64,000 nt of DNA from Hyphomicrobiales bacterium (GTDB lineage Bacteria > Pseudomonadota > Alphaproteobacteria > Rhizobiales > Rhizobiaceae), in the NCBI GenBank assembly GCA_900473185.1, contig UCKU01000002.1, positions 105,926 to 169,925 on the forward strand, read 5' to 3'. The first letter of the stretch is position 1, and every line of letters starts with the position of its first letter. Below are positions 55,697 through 64,000 of this stretch, one piece after another. The notes below the pieces were generated by a model. The model did not search any database, was not told the DNA's origin, and saw nothing but the letters and a program-made list of their open reading frames with translations. The translations under genes and the position numbers were made by a program.

Positions 55697-56437
55697 TCAG
55701 GTAATCAAACCATACCGGAAAGCGAGCGCCACCGCCTGCTGCCGGTTCTTGGCCTTCAGTTTATCCTGCAGACCGTTCATGTACCAGTCGACCGTATGAT
55801 TGGAGATCTTCAGATGCTTGCTGATTTCCATCGAGGTCATGCCCTCGGCGAGATAGTGCAGGATTTCCATTTCGCGCCGGGTCAGCTGTGTGTCGGTTAT
55901 CGGCACCGTTTCCAGCGCTGCGGCTTCGCCCTGCAGATCGAGCAGCCGCCAGAAGGCCTTGCGGGCGATCGCCTCGAAAAGCGAGATTTCAGCCGGTGAG
56001 AGCTCAACGGGTTTGCCGCCGAGGCTGAGGCTGCCCAGGATGCCGTTTCGTCCGTAGATCGGGAAGACATAGCCGTCTTCCAGCCCATGACCGAAGGCAT
56101 CGACCATCATCTGCTCCATGCGGCGTTGATGCGGGTCGGCCCTAAAAGCAGCCATGCTGTCGCGCCAGCGGAAGGGCCGCTGCGCATGTGCAAGATACCG
56201 CACGGTCGGATCGACGAGCACATATTTTTTCACCGTATAGACGTGTGACCATCTGTCCGGCCACCGGCTGGCCATAGTCACACTCCATGGGTTGTCTCCT
56301 TGCTTGGGATGGCGAAGCAGGCCATAGAAATCGAATCCGTTCGCGCGGATCACCTTGTCGAGTTCTTCGACCGCACTTTCGCTGTCGAAATGTTCCTCGA
56401 GAATAACAAGTAATTGAATTAAAGAATGAATTTGCAC
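55697..56437 (-). CDS. LuxR-family regulator with autoinducer-binding domain (LuxR solo)
   Basis: 246 aa if started at GTG 56437 (AAGGGG about 9 nt upstream); an in-frame reading to 56569 has no family likeness in the added part. N-terminal autoinducer-type domain: conserved pattern W, Y, DP and F-W in RWPDRWSHVYTVKKYVLVDP and QRPFRWRDSM, then GHGLEDGYVFPIYG. C-terminal HTH: LTRREMEILHYLAEGMTSMEISKHL, ISNHTVDWYMNGLQDKL. No acyl-homoserine lactone synthase is in the window. Lies between pyc and ndvA, divergent from ndvA. Confidence 0.88.
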   Translation of the reverse strand: MQIHSLIQLLVILEEHFDSESAVEELDKVIRANGFDFYGLLRHPKQGDNPWSVTMASRWPDRWSHVYTVKKYVLVDPTVRYLAHAQRPFRWRDSMAAFRADPHQRRMEQMMVDAFGHGLEDGYVFPIYGRNGILGSLSLGGKPVELSPAEISLFEAIARKAFWRLLDLQGEAAALETVPITDTQLTRREMEILHYLAEGMTSMEISKHLKISNHTVDWYMNGLQDKLKAKNRQQAVALAFRYGLIT

Positions 56438-56757
56438 AAAATGCCCCTTGCCCGGACCAACGAGGCCGCCGGAGCAGGCCTGATAACCCGCCGCTGAACG
56501 GTCTTTATTAAAAAATTGCAGCTCACAAACTGGATGGTGCGCTAGACGCTCCAGGGAATGCAAGCGCAAATTGTCGCGCTCTATGCCTAAGCAACAATTT
56601 CGAAACTATGGTCACTTATCGCACTCAGCGATCGCACCGCACACGCGAATTTCGAAGCCGGATTCCAAATCTGAATATCCTGTTAATCGTCGGTTCAGGT
56701 AGATTTTTGTAGCATCGCACCATCCCGTTTTTCGCAGATGCAAAAAGAGGTTCCGAC
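56438..56757. promoter_or_regulatory. Divergent promoter region of the luxR-type gene and ndvA
   Basis: 320 bp without genes. The palindromic nonamer AATTTCGAA occurs twice (56596-56604 and 56648-56656), 52 bp (five helical turns) apart, a candidate regulator site. No clear -35/-10 pair recognised. Confidence 0.5.
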
Positions 56758-58521
56758 GTGTCGTTATTCAAGGTCTATGCAAGGGCTCTGCGCTATCTCG
56801 GCGCCTACAAGCTCCGCGTATCCCTCGTCGTTATCGCGAACATCGTATTGGCGGCGATCACCATCGCCGAGCCAATCCTGTTCGGCCGCATCATCGATGC
56901 GATCTCCGGCAAGGGCGAGGTGAAGCCGATCCTTATGATGTGGGCAGGCTTTGCCGTTTTCAACACCATCGCTTTCGTTCTTGTGGCGCGAGAAGCCGAC
57001 AGGCTGGCTCATGGGCGCCGAGCGACGCTTCTGACGGAAGCCTTCGGCCGCATCATTTCCATGCCGCTGTCCTGGCACCACCAGCGGGGTACGTCCAACG
57101 CGCTGCATACGCTGCTGCGCGCCTGTGAAACCCTGTTCGGCCTGTGGCTCGAATTCATGCGCAACCATCTTTCGACGGTTATCGCGCTTGGCCTGCTCAT
57201 CCCGACCGCGATGTCTATGGATCTGCGTCTTTCCGCGGTCCTCATCGTGCTCGGCATCGCCTACTGGATCATCGGCCGTGTGGTCATGAGCCGCACCAAG
57301 GACGGCCAGGCTTCGGTCGAAAACCACTATCATACCGTTTTCGGTCACGTCAGCGATTCCATCAGTAACGTATCGGTGCTGCATAGCTATAACCGCATCG
57401 AGGCTGAAACCCGGGCGCTGAAATCCTTTGCCGACCGCCTGCTGCAGGCGCAGTATCCGGTGCTCGACTGGTGGGCACTTGCCAGCGCGCTGAACCGCAT
57501 GGCCTCGACGATCGCCATGATGGTCGTGCTCGTCATCGGCACCGTGCTCGTTCAGAACGGCGAATTGCGCGTCGGCGACGTCATTGCCTTTATCGGCTTC
57601 GCCAACCTGCTGATTGCCCGTCTGGACCTGATGCGTCAGTTCGCCACGCAGATCTTTGAGGCCCGTTCGAAGCTGGAAGACTTCTACAATCTGGAAGATT
57701 CCGTTCGTGACCGCGAAGAGCCGGCCGGCAATGGCGAGATCAAGGACGTCAAGGGCGATGTCGAATTCGACAACGTCTCCTTCGGCTTCGCCAACAGCTC
57801 GCAGGGCCTGCATAACGTGTCCTTCAAGGTGAAGGCCGGCCAGACGGTTGCAATCGTCGGCCCGACCGGTGCCGGCAAGACGACACTCGTCAATCTGCTG
57901 CAGCGCGTCTACGACCCGCAGGGCGGCCAGATCCTTGTCGATGGCCACGATATCGGCAAGGTGACGCGCAAGTCGCTGCGCCGCTATATCGCTACCGTCT
58001 TCCAGGATGCTGGCCTGCTGAACCGCTCGATCAGCGAGAATATCCGCCTCGGCCGCGAGAATGCCTCGGAAGAGGATATGCGCCGCGCCGCCGAAGCTGC
58101 TGCCGCCGCGGACTTCATCGAGAACCGTGATGAGCAGTACGACACCCATGTCGGCGAGCGCGGCAACAAGCTCTCCGGCGGTGAACGCCAGCGTATCGCG
58201 ATTGCACGCGCCATCCTCAAGGATGCGCCGATCCTGGTACTTGACGAAGCGACTTCCGCCCTCGACGTCGAGACGGAAAACCGCGTCAAGGCTGCGATCG
58301 ACAACCTGCGCCAGAACCGCACCACCTTCATCATCGCCCACCGTCTCTCGACGGTCCGCGAGGCGGATATGGTCCTGTTCCTGGATAACGGCCGCATCGT
58401 CGAGCACGGCAGCTTCGATGAGCTCAGCCACTCGAACGGCCGCTTCGCCGCTCTGCTCCGCGCCAGCGGCATCCTGACGGACGACGAAGTCCGCAAGGCC
58501 CATACGACCGAAGCTGCCTGA
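56758..58521 (+). CDS. ndvA: Cyclic beta-1,2-glucan exporter NdvA (ABC transporter)
   Basis: 587 aa from GTG 56758 (AGAGG about 9 nt upstream). Six membrane helices in about 15-320 with SFADRLLQAQYPVLDWWALASALNRMAS, then the ATPase: GPTGAGKTTLVNLLQRVYDP, FQDAGLLNRSISENIRLG, KLSGGERQRIAIARAI, LVLDEATSALDVE. It exports cyclic beta-1,2-glucans to the periplasm, needed for osmotic adaptation and nodule invasion in rhizobia. The matching synthase ndvB lies 3 kb away. Terminator follows. Confidence 0.96.
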   Translation: MSLFKVYARALRYLGAYKLRVSLVVIANIVLAAITIAEPILFGRIIDAISGKGEVKPILMMWAGFAVFNTIAFVLVAREADRLAHGRRATLLTEAFGRIISMPLSWHHQRGTSNALHTLLRACETLFGLWLEFMRNHLSTVIALGLLIPTAMSMDLRLSAVLIVLGIAYWIIGRVVMSRTKDGQASVENHYHTVFGHVSDSISNVSVLHSYNRIEAETRALKSFADRLLQAQYPVLDWWALASALNRMASTIAMMVVLVIGTVLVQNGELRVGDVIAFIGFANLLIARLDLMRQFATQIFEARSKLEDFYNLEDSVRDREEPAGNGEIKDVKGDVEFDNVSFGFANSSQGLHNVSFKVKAGQTVAIVGPTGAGKTTLVNLLQRVYDPQGGQILVDGHDIGKVTRKSLRRYIATVFQDAGLLNRSISENIRLGRENASEEDMRRAAEAAAAADFIENRDEQYDTHVGERGNKLSGGERQRIAIARAILKDAPILVLDEATSALDVETENRVKAAIDNLRQNRTTFIIAHRLSTVREADMVLFLDNGRIVEHGSFDELSHSNGRFAALLRASGILTDDEVRKAHTTEAA

Positions 58522-58543
58522 TCGGCTTCGCAAGGACACGGCA

Positions 58544-58578
58544 AAAGGCCGGAAGGGCATTGCTCTTCCGGCCTTTTT
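58544..58578 (+). terminator. Terminator of ndvA
   Basis: AAAGGCCGGAAG / CTTCCGGCCTTT stem with a small loop and TTTTT tail. Confidence 0.93.
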
Positions 58579-58657
58579 GTTGCGTGGAATTCTCTGTGAA
58601 TCGCTGTGGACAGACCCGCTTGTCATCATCTTCGGTGGGGATTGATCCGTAGAACCT

Positions 58658-58897
58658 CTAAGCCGCTTCTGCATAGACCAGGTCAGGTGCAAGGATCCAT
58701 TCGCCCAGTTTGAGCGACATGACATCAAGCCTGCCGCGGCCATCTCTGGCGGCAATGCCGACAAATCGATAGCAGCCATCGTTCCGGTCGATGACCACGG
58801 CAGAAATCGGTTTGCCGCGAAGATGACCGACCACAGGGCCGCCAGTCTTGGCAGCATCAAGCAGGAAATATTCGTGAGGAACGTTGCGACTAACCAT
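58658..58897 (-). CDS. Hypothetical protein, 79 aa
   Basis: Starts at ATG 58897, overlapping the stop of the preceding small gene. Sequence MVSRNVPHEYFLLDAAKTGG continues to a compact beta-rich pattern (GKPISAVVIDRNDGCYRFVGIAAR, GRGRLDVMSLKLGEWILAPDL). No known domain. The overlap argues that it is translated with the 52-residue gene and perhaps with the hydratase. Confidence 0.6.
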   Translation of the reverse strand: MVSRNVPHEYFLLDAAKTGGPVVGHLRGKPISAVVIDRNDGCYRFVGIAARDGRGRLDVMSLKLGEWILAPDLVYAEAA

Positions 58898-59055
58898 CAG
58901 GCGCGACCCTCGCTCCGGATAACCAGGCCGACAGCCATCTTTGTCCCTGTCTTCATTGCGGCATCCGGGCGATTGGCCTCAGCCGGCACCGGCTTGCGGC
59001 AGAACTGTTTCGTCTTCTTGATCTCGACAATGAATGGCTTTCGCTGCGGCCTCAT
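58897..59055 (-). CDS. Small basic hypothetical protein, 52 aa
   Basis: ATG 59055 has AAGGA about 8 nt upstream. The peptide MRPQRKPFIVEIKKTKQF is very basic and ends GLVIRSEGRA. The start RPQRKPFIVEIK is conserved-looking in rhizobial small proteins, but I know no function. It begins 28 bp after the hydratase stop and overlaps the next gene, giving a three-gene operon. Confidence 0.6.
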   Translation of the reverse strand: MRPQRKPFIVEIKKTKQFCRKPVPAEANRPDAAMKTGTKMAVGLVIRSEGRA

Positions 59056-59083
59056 AATCTGTCCTTTCAGTTTGAAATGCGTG

Positions 59084-59854
59084 TCACGAAAAGATGCATT
59101 CGACCTGTCCAAGCGGTCCGAAATCAGCCGCCAGATGCTGGCCGGGCCAGACCTGAAGAATGGTCGTGCACGATCCCGTCGCAACGATATCGTTGGCCTG
59201 AAGCTGCCTGCCGTTCGCCGAAAGCTGGCTTGCCAGCCAGACCACGGCATTGAGCGGATTGCCCATGACCGATGCGGATGTCCCCGAAAAGACCGTCTGC
59301 TTGAACAGGAAGGTCGTAATATCGATGCCGGTAAGATCGGCTGATGTCAGCGCCCCGGCACGATCACCCCAGAGGGTTGCGACATGCAGGCCGAAGTCGG
59401 CAATCGCCGCGTAATCTCCCGTGAAGACCCGCCGCGTGCGCCGGCCGAGAATGCCGACGGCCGGGCGACAGTCGAGCACGGCTTCAGCAGCACTCTCGAG
59501 ATTGATCGGCTCTCCGATATCCGGATAGGACCGCAGCATCGTGAAAACCAGCTCACACTGGACACCGATGGTGCCTGCCGGCAGCCGGAATTCCTTCGTG
59601 CCGACAAGCAGTGCAGAACCGGGAATTTCGGAATAGATCGGCCTTGCAATACCGAGGGTGCGGCGCGATTCCTCGCTCGTGCCGACAAGCGCGTAGCCCT
59701 TGCGCTCGAAACCCAGCGCATCCTGTGCAATCGCCTGAATGTCATAGGCCTCACGTTCGGAGGAGATCAGGTCAAGCGGAAGATCGCAGAGTTCGTTATG
59801 CCGACGGCTCCTGGCGAGGATATCGGCTGTGGCGTCCTTGAGTTCGAAGTACAT
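59084..59854 (-). CDS. 2-keto-4-pentenoate hydratase/fumarylacetoacetate hydrolase-like protein
   Basis: 256 aa. Central AGTIGVQCELVFTMLRSY holds the acidic metal ligands of the MhpD/HpcG group; GNPLNAVVWLASQLSANGRQLQANDIVATGSCT near the C-terminus is the classical family end. Family members hydrate 2-oxo-pentenoates in aromatic degradation, but no other catabolic gene is nearby, so the substrate is open. GGGAGG precedes ATG 59854. Confidence 0.85.
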   Translation of the reverse strand: MYFELKDATADILARSRRHNELCDLPLDLISSEREAYDIQAIAQDALGFERKGYALVGTSEESRRTLGIARPIYSEIPGSALLVGTKEFRLPAGTIGVQCELVFTMLRSYPDIGEPINLESAAEAVLDCRPAVGILGRRTRRVFTGDYAAIADFGLHVATLWGDRAGALTSADLTGIDITTFLFKQTVFSGTSASVMGNPLNAVVWLASQLSANGRQLQANDIVATGSCTTILQVWPGQHLAADFGPLGQVECIFS

Positions 59855-59895
59855 CTTCGTGCCTCCCTATCATTGGCGTTGCCTCAGGAAGCCAA

Positions 59896-59939
59896 AATGG
59901 AGCGAGGCGCGTAGCCGTTCCATTCGTGATGAACGGCTA
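59896..59939. promoter_or_regulatory. Hairpin and possible stress promoter ahead of the hydratase gene
   Basis: Perfect 9-bp inverted repeat TAGCCGTTC (59912-59920) / GAACGGCTA (59931-59939), loop 10. The minus strand also reads GGAAC (59921-59917), 19 bases, TT (59897-59896), a fit to the RpoE2 pattern but with a poor -10 context. Confidence 0.4.
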
Positions 59940-60042
59940 AGAAATCAAAATCTCATAGTGATCCCGGAGGTTTGTCCTCGCGCTTGCGGCTGCACATTCC
60001 ACCTGGAACAACTGCACCAAGGCGCAGCCATCCACACTCGGC

Positions 60043-60080
60043 GAAAAGAAAAAGCCGGCCGCCTCTTCGACCGCCAGCTT
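60043..60080 (-). terminator. Terminator of opgC
   Basis: AGCTGGC / GCCGGCT stem (minus strand) followed by TTTTTCTTTT, 23 bp beyond the opgC stop. Confidence 0.7.
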
Positions 60081-60102
60081 AGTATTCCTTGAGGAAGCCT
60101 GC

Positions 60103-61332
60103 CTATTTGCGCTTGCCCTGGCTATAGGCGTCCGCTCCACGGCTGATGCGGACGGGCACCGGAATGGCGCCACCGGCAAGAGGCCGGGTCCTTTCCTGTT
60201 CGCGCTTGTATTCAAGATGATAGGCATAGGCGAACTGGGCGGCGATGCCGGCAAGCACGAAGATCGGACCGATGATCTGGTCGCGGTTGGTAATGTAGAG
60301 CAGCACCTGCCCGACCATCGCAAGGATGGTGCCGGCGACAAAGATGTTCAGCGAGTGACGGCCGAGGATCGTCAGCGGATGATCGGATGGGCGGCGGAAA
60401 GCTTGGGATACCGCCGGAATATTGATCACCAGATAGGCGAGCGCCAGCACATGCAGAAGGCGCGGCAGCGACAGGAATGTCTTGTCGAAGCCGGTCAGCA
60501 CGGCAGGCAGGCCGAGTGCTGCAAGATGGTTTCCGAGATCCCAAAGACGTGCCGTCACCCAGATGAAGGAGAGCACGACATAGCCCAGTGCCAGTGCGAA
60601 AAGCAGCGGATGGCGAGGAAGCGTGCCGCCGCGCTTGACATGCATCATCGAGACGATGCCGATCGTGAACAGGAACTGCCAGGAGAAGGGATTGAGGAAC
60701 CAGTCTCCCTCGAACAGCATGTTCTGCGGCGCGATCTGGTAAATGCCCGCAAGCAGCCAGACGGTGCCGGAAACGGCAAGCGCCAGCAACGCGCTCTTCT
60801 CGTTCAGTAGCAGGATAAGCGGCACCATCAACATCAGTGCGCCATACATCGGCAGGATATTGTTGTAGCCGATCTGGTGGCCGAGCAAGAGCAGGGCGGG
60901 AATGCCCTCCTTCAGGTTCATCAGCACCGCCAGAATGTTGATCTCGACCAATAGCCCCGGCCGGTGGAACAACCAGGCGCCGCAGATGAACAGCGCAAGC
61001 GTCACGAAAGTGGTGATCATATGGGCAAGATAAAGCGTGAAGGCGCGCTTTGCCGCCTTGATCGCCATTTCCAGCCGCTTACCCGCCTTGAAGCGCGAGC
61101 CATAGGCAAGACCGACTGCAATGCCCGAGATTAGCACGAAGGCTTCGGCGGCATCGGAAAAGCCGAAATTCTTAGTCGTGATATATTCGAAGATTTGCCC
61201 CGGAACGTGATTGATGAAGATCGTGATGAGCGCAAGACCACGAATCACATCGAGCCTCGTATCACGCTTGGACGCCGCCACTGATATGGAACTTCGTTGG
61301 GCGCCAATGGCTTTGGTCGGCATACCTGCCAT
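60103..61332 (-). CDS. opgC: OpgC-type glucan succinylation/modification membrane protein
   Basis: 409 aa with about ten membrane helices. The start TRLDVIRGLALITIFINHVPG and SDAAEAFVLISGIAVGLAYG are OpgC hallmarks (acyltransferase-3-like fold); further on LGRHSLNIFVAGTIL. OpgC adds succinyl groups to osmoregulated periplasmic glucans. It lies next to ndvB, downstream of it and on the same strand (99 bp gap), so it probably modifies the cyclic beta-1,2-glucan. ATG 61332 has AGGAGAG about 7 nt upstream. Substrate assignment is by context. Confidence 0.9.
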   Translation of the reverse strand: MAGMPTKAIGAQRSSISVAASKRDTRLDVIRGLALITIFINHVPGQIFEYITTKNFGFSDAAEAFVLISGIAVGLAYGSRFKAGKRLEMAIKAAKRAFTLYLAHMITTFVTLALFICGAWLFHRPGLLVEINILAVLMNLKEGIPALLLLGHQIGYNNILPMYGALMLMVPLILLLNEKSALLALAVSGTVWLLAGIYQIAPQNMLFEGDWFLNPFSWQFLFTIGIVSMMHVKRGGTLPRHPLLFALALGYVVLSFIWVTARLWDLGNHLAALGLPAVLTGFDKTFLSLPRLLHVLALAYLVINIPAVSQAFRRPSDHPLTILGRHSLNIFVAGTILAMVGQVLLYITNRDQIIGPIFVLAGIAAQFAYAYHLEYKREQERTRPLAGGAIPVPVRISRGADAYSQGKRK

Positions 61333-61431
61333 GGTGTCTCTCCTGTTATCCGTTTTGCAAACGCTACGCCGGCCAAAAGGGTTCCCCCTCTGGCCGCGCG
61401 AATCGCCGGAAAATCAGCTTGGAGATTGCTG

Positions 61432-64000
61432 TTATCCGACCGGATATCCCTCTTGGGGATTGGCGACTTCGCTGCCGTTTATAGACAGAGTGTAGCCTTC
61501 AGCATTGGACGCTTTTGAGACCGAAATGCGGTATTTGCTTCCGTCGCGTTCGATCTCTGCCGCAAACCCGTCCCAATTGGAAGGGAGCGACGGGTTCACA
61601 AAAAGTTGTCCACCCTTTAGCCGGATACCGAGGATACCTTCCACCGCCGCGCGGTAGAGCCAGCCGGCCGATCCGGTGTACCAGGTCCAGCCACCGCGCC
61701 CGACATAGGGGGCATGGCCGTAGACATCGGCCGCTACGACATAGGGCTCGACGCGATACCGTTCGGCCGCCGCCTTGTCCAGCGAATGGGTGATCGGATT
61801 GAGGATCTGGAAGCAGCGCAGGGCGTCGTCACCCCGCTTCAATTTCGCCAGCGCCATGACCACCCAAGTCGAGGCATGTGTGTATTGGCCACCATTCTCG
61901 CGAACGCCGGGCGGATAGGCCTTGATATAGCCTGGATCCTTCAGCGACCTTTCAAAAGGCGGTGTGAAGAGGCGGATGATCCGTGCGTCTTCGTCAACCA
62001 GCCGGTCGAGCACCGCATCCATCGCCTTGACGACCCGTTTCGGATCACCTTCACCTGAGAGCACGCTCCAGGACTGTGCAATCGAATCGATCTGGCATTC
62101 CAGGCTCTCCTTCGAGCCGAGCGGCGTGTCGTCGTCGAAAGTGCCGCGGCGGTAATAATCACCGTCCCAGGCGACGCTTTCGAGCGCCTTCTTGAGTTCG
62201 ATGAGATGAGCCTTCCAGTGCTTCGCACGGGCCTTGTCGCCCCGGTCTTCGGCATACGGTATGAAGGAGCGCAGTGTGCCGGCAAGAAACCAGCCGAGCC
62301 AGACACTCGTGCCTCCGCCGTCGATGCCGACGCGATTCATCCCGTCATTCCAGTCGCCGCCGAGGAAGAGCGGCAGGCCGTTCGTTCCCTTGCGAGCAAT
62401 GGCGATATCGAGCGCCAGGGCTGCATGTTCATAGATGCTTGCCGTATCCTCGGATACTTCTGGCTTGAAGAAGGCGTCATGCTGGCCTTCCAGCAGCGCC
62501 GGACCTTCGAGGAACGCAAGCTGCTCGTCGAGCACGCTCTTGTCACCGCTGACACTGCAATAATGATCGATCGCATAGGCGAGCCACACGACATCGTCGG
62601 AGATCATGGTGCGTACGCCGGCTCCCGTCCCCGGCAGCCACCAGTGCTGTACGTCCCCCTCGCGGAACTGGCGTGAGGCCGCGTTGATGATCTGGCCTCG
62701 CGCGAGCGCAGGCTCCTGCAGCACGAAGGCGAGCGTATCCTGCAACTGGTCGCGGAAGCCGAAGGCGCCGCTCGCCTGGTAGAAGGCGGTCCGCGCCATG
62801 ATGCGGCAACCGAGGCTCTGATAGGGCAGCCAGGTATTGACGAGGTTGTTCATGCCTTGATCCGGCGTCGAGATCTGCAGCTTGCCGGTGAATTCCTGCC
62901 AAAAACCTCGGTTCGCCTGCACCGCCTCATCGAACGAGGCCTTTCTGATATCGGCAAGCAGGGCGCGCGCCTCCTCTTCGGTGGACGTATCACCCAGGAA
63001 CAAAGTGACGTCGCGCTCTTCGTTGGCGCCGAGCTCGATATCGATCGCGAGGATCGCCGCCGGATCGCCTTCAAGGTCTGTGGAGCCGGAAAGGGCAGCG
63101 GCTGTGGTCACGGCGACAGGCGCCTCAATCGTCCCGCTCTTGCCGATGAACTCGCAACGGCTTGCCGAGAAACTCGAAACCGTCTCGCTTGCGGCGAAGA
63201 AGGCGGTGCGACCCGAATAGTCGATGCTGTAGGGGTTCGTCGCAAACAGCGCCCCCGTCTGCTCGTCACGTTTCGACAGGATGAAAGGGGCGGTCTTCTG
63301 CGGATTATTGCCAAGGACCCATTCGACATAGGCGTAGAGCCTGAGCTTGCGGCTTGCCAAACCGGTGTTGCGCAGGCGCAGGCGCTGCAGCTTCACCGGC
63401 TTCTCGCGATGCACGGTCTGCGTCGCTTCCAGCGCGATCTCATGCTGCGTGCTGGAGAAGGTGGAATAGCTGAGACCGTGGCGCGCTTCGAAACGAATAT
63501 CGTTGCGACGGGAAAGCCCTGCAAACGGCGTCATGACCGCGCCACTTTCGAGATCCGCTATGTAGAGGGCTTCGCCGGGACGGTTGATGACTGCATCGTT
63601 CGACCAGGAGGTGAGCTGGTAATCACGCGAATTGACGCTCCAGGTGAAACCAGCGCCTTCCGCCGATACATGGAAGCCAAACCGGTCGTTCGAGATGACA
63701 TTGATCCAAGGCTGCGGCGTCGCCTGCCCGCCCGGCAGGCGCACGACATATTCACCGCCGTCGCGGGCAAAGCCACCGATGCCATTCCAGAAGTCGAGAT
63801 CGCCCTCCTCCTCGATCGCAACGGTCTTGATAGCCGGGGCAGGCAGGGGCGGTATGCGCTTGCCCGGCATTCCAGCACGCTCGGTTTTTTCCGTGTCCTC
63901 CGGCTCTTCCTTGACGGGGGTAAACAGCATGCGGGCCCGGTTGATCTGATCAACCACCTTGCCGTTCTTCGCATGCAACGACACGCGCGAGGCGGCGATC
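61432..64000 (-). CDS. ndvB: Cyclic beta-1,2-glucan synthase, C-terminal part (5' end outside window)
   Basis: About 856 codons of a much longer frame that enters from the right edge (whole protein near 2800 aa in rhizobia). The part seen is the glycoside phosphorylase-like (GH94) C-terminal region: YVRLPGGQATPQPWINVIS, FWQEFTGKLQISTPDQGMNN, YQASGAFGFRDQLQDTLAFV, HWWLPGTGAGVRTMISDD, LFLGGDWNDGMNRVGIDG and the C-terminal GWTWYTGSAGWLYRA. In Brucella and Agrobacterium homologues this domain sets the ring size by phosphorolysis. Inner membrane/cytoplasmic. Confidence 0.94.
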   Translation of the reverse strand, partial: IAASRVSLHAKNGKVVDQINRARMLFTPVKEEPEDTEKTERAGMPGKRIPPLPAPAIKTVAIEEEGDLDFWNGIGGFARDGGEYVVRLPGGQATPQPWINVISNDRFGFHVSAEGAGFTWSVNSRDYQLTSWSNDAVINRPGEALYIADLESGAVMTPFAGLSRRNDIRFEARHGLSYSTFSSTQHEIALEATQTVHREKPVKLQRLRLRNTGLASRKLRLYAYVEWVLGNNPQKTAPFILSKRDEQTGALFATNPYSIDYSGRTAFFAASETVSSFSASRCEFIGKSGTIEAPVAVTTAAALSGSTDLEGDPAAILAIDIELGANEERDVTLFLGDTSTEEEARALLADIRKASFDEAVQANRGFWQEFTGKLQISTPDQGMNNLVNTWLPYQSLGCRIMARTAFYQASGAFGFRDQLQDTLAFVLQEPALARGQIINAASRQFREGDVQHWWLPGTGAGVRTMISDDVVWLAYAIDHYCSVSGDKSVLDEQLAFLEGPALLEGQHDAFFKPEVSEDTASIYEHAALALDIAIARKGTNGLPLFLGGDWNDGMNRVGIDGGGTSVWLGWFLAGTLRSFIPYAEDRGDKARAKHWKAHLIELKKALESVAWDGDYYRRGTFDDDTPLGSKESLECQIDSIAQSWSVLSGEGDPKRVVKAMDAVLDRLVDEDARIIRLFTPPFERSLKDPGYIKAYPPGVRENGGQYTHASTWVVMALAKLKRGDDALRCFQILNPITHSLDKAAAERYRVEPYVVAADVYGHAPYVGRGGWTWYTGSAGWLYRAAVEGILGIRLKGGQLFVNPSLPSNWDGFAAEIERDGSKYRISVSKASNAEGYTLSINGSEVANPQEGYPVG

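Noticed and set aside
53332..55704. A 790-codon plus-strand frame opposite pyruvate carboxylase
   Set aside because: Created by the codon bias of pyc; no domain pattern.
56764..58860. A 698-codon minus-strand frame opposite ndvA
   Set aside because: Low-complexity Asp/Ala/Gln-rich translation, no ribosome site; ndvA motifs on the other strand are unmistakable.

Overview
The window reads as ordinary, high-GC chromosome of a fast-growing Rhizobium (Rhizobiaceae, Alphaproteobacteria). Pointers are the split cyclic beta-1,2-glucan locus (ndvA and ndvB with an opgC-type gene), a second RpoH-type sigma factor (RpoH2), a SAM-II riboswitch in front of metA, polyhydroxybutyrate genes with PhaR, and general-stress (RpoE2/EcfG-type) promoters. 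No tRNA, rRNA, insertion sequence, prophage or CRISPR array was seen.

Layout. 1-9169: a compact leftward gene cluster that starts with a free-standing carrier protein, an acyl-CoA-dehydrogenase-like flavoprotein and a class II aminoacyl-tRNA-synthetase-like amino acid:carrier-protein ligase, then DUF1839, a GH2 beta-mannosidase, a GT4 glycosyltransferase and a flippase fused to an alpha/beta-hydrolase that runs off the left edge. It looks like an uncharacterised route joining carrier-bound amino acids to a secreted glycan. 9434-12324: epmB-epmA, divergent from their substrate efp. 12366-17352: amino-sugar operon (GntR regulator, two SIS-domain genes, nagA) and galM. 17372-18412: metA behind a SAM-II riboswitch. 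18568-25039: SbmA/BacA-like ABC protein with a degenerate ATPase, secreted DUF5666-like protein, VOC protein, Uup-like ABC-F, thiamine pyrophosphokinase, OmpW. 25133-29272: divergent MarR/MFS efflux pair and an M48 lipoprotein peptidase. 29299-36599: rpoH2, a 31-codon stress ORF, carD, fdxA, Hsp15-like protein, SUV3-like helicase, then a gene-free 860-bp region with three copies of a GANTC-rich repeat, and a DUF3309 gene.

36625-40595: small envelope proteins and the PHB genes (phbA, phbB, phaR). 40741-48859: rpmF, GST, DUF1868, mtgA, a prenyl synthase (ispA-like), ispG, an MFS/DeoR pair and an EamA exporter. 49014-51330: cystine-type ABC importer. 51374-56437: FMN reductase, pyruvate carboxylase, a LuxR solo. 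56758-64000: ndvA, two small unknown genes, a hydratase, opgC and the 3' end of ndvB, that is, synthesis, export and modification of periplasmic cyclic glucan.

The parts judged most likely to be new are the carrier-protein/glycan cluster, the GANTC-rich triple repeat between the helicase and DUF3309 genes, and two stress-promoter-driven very small genes.
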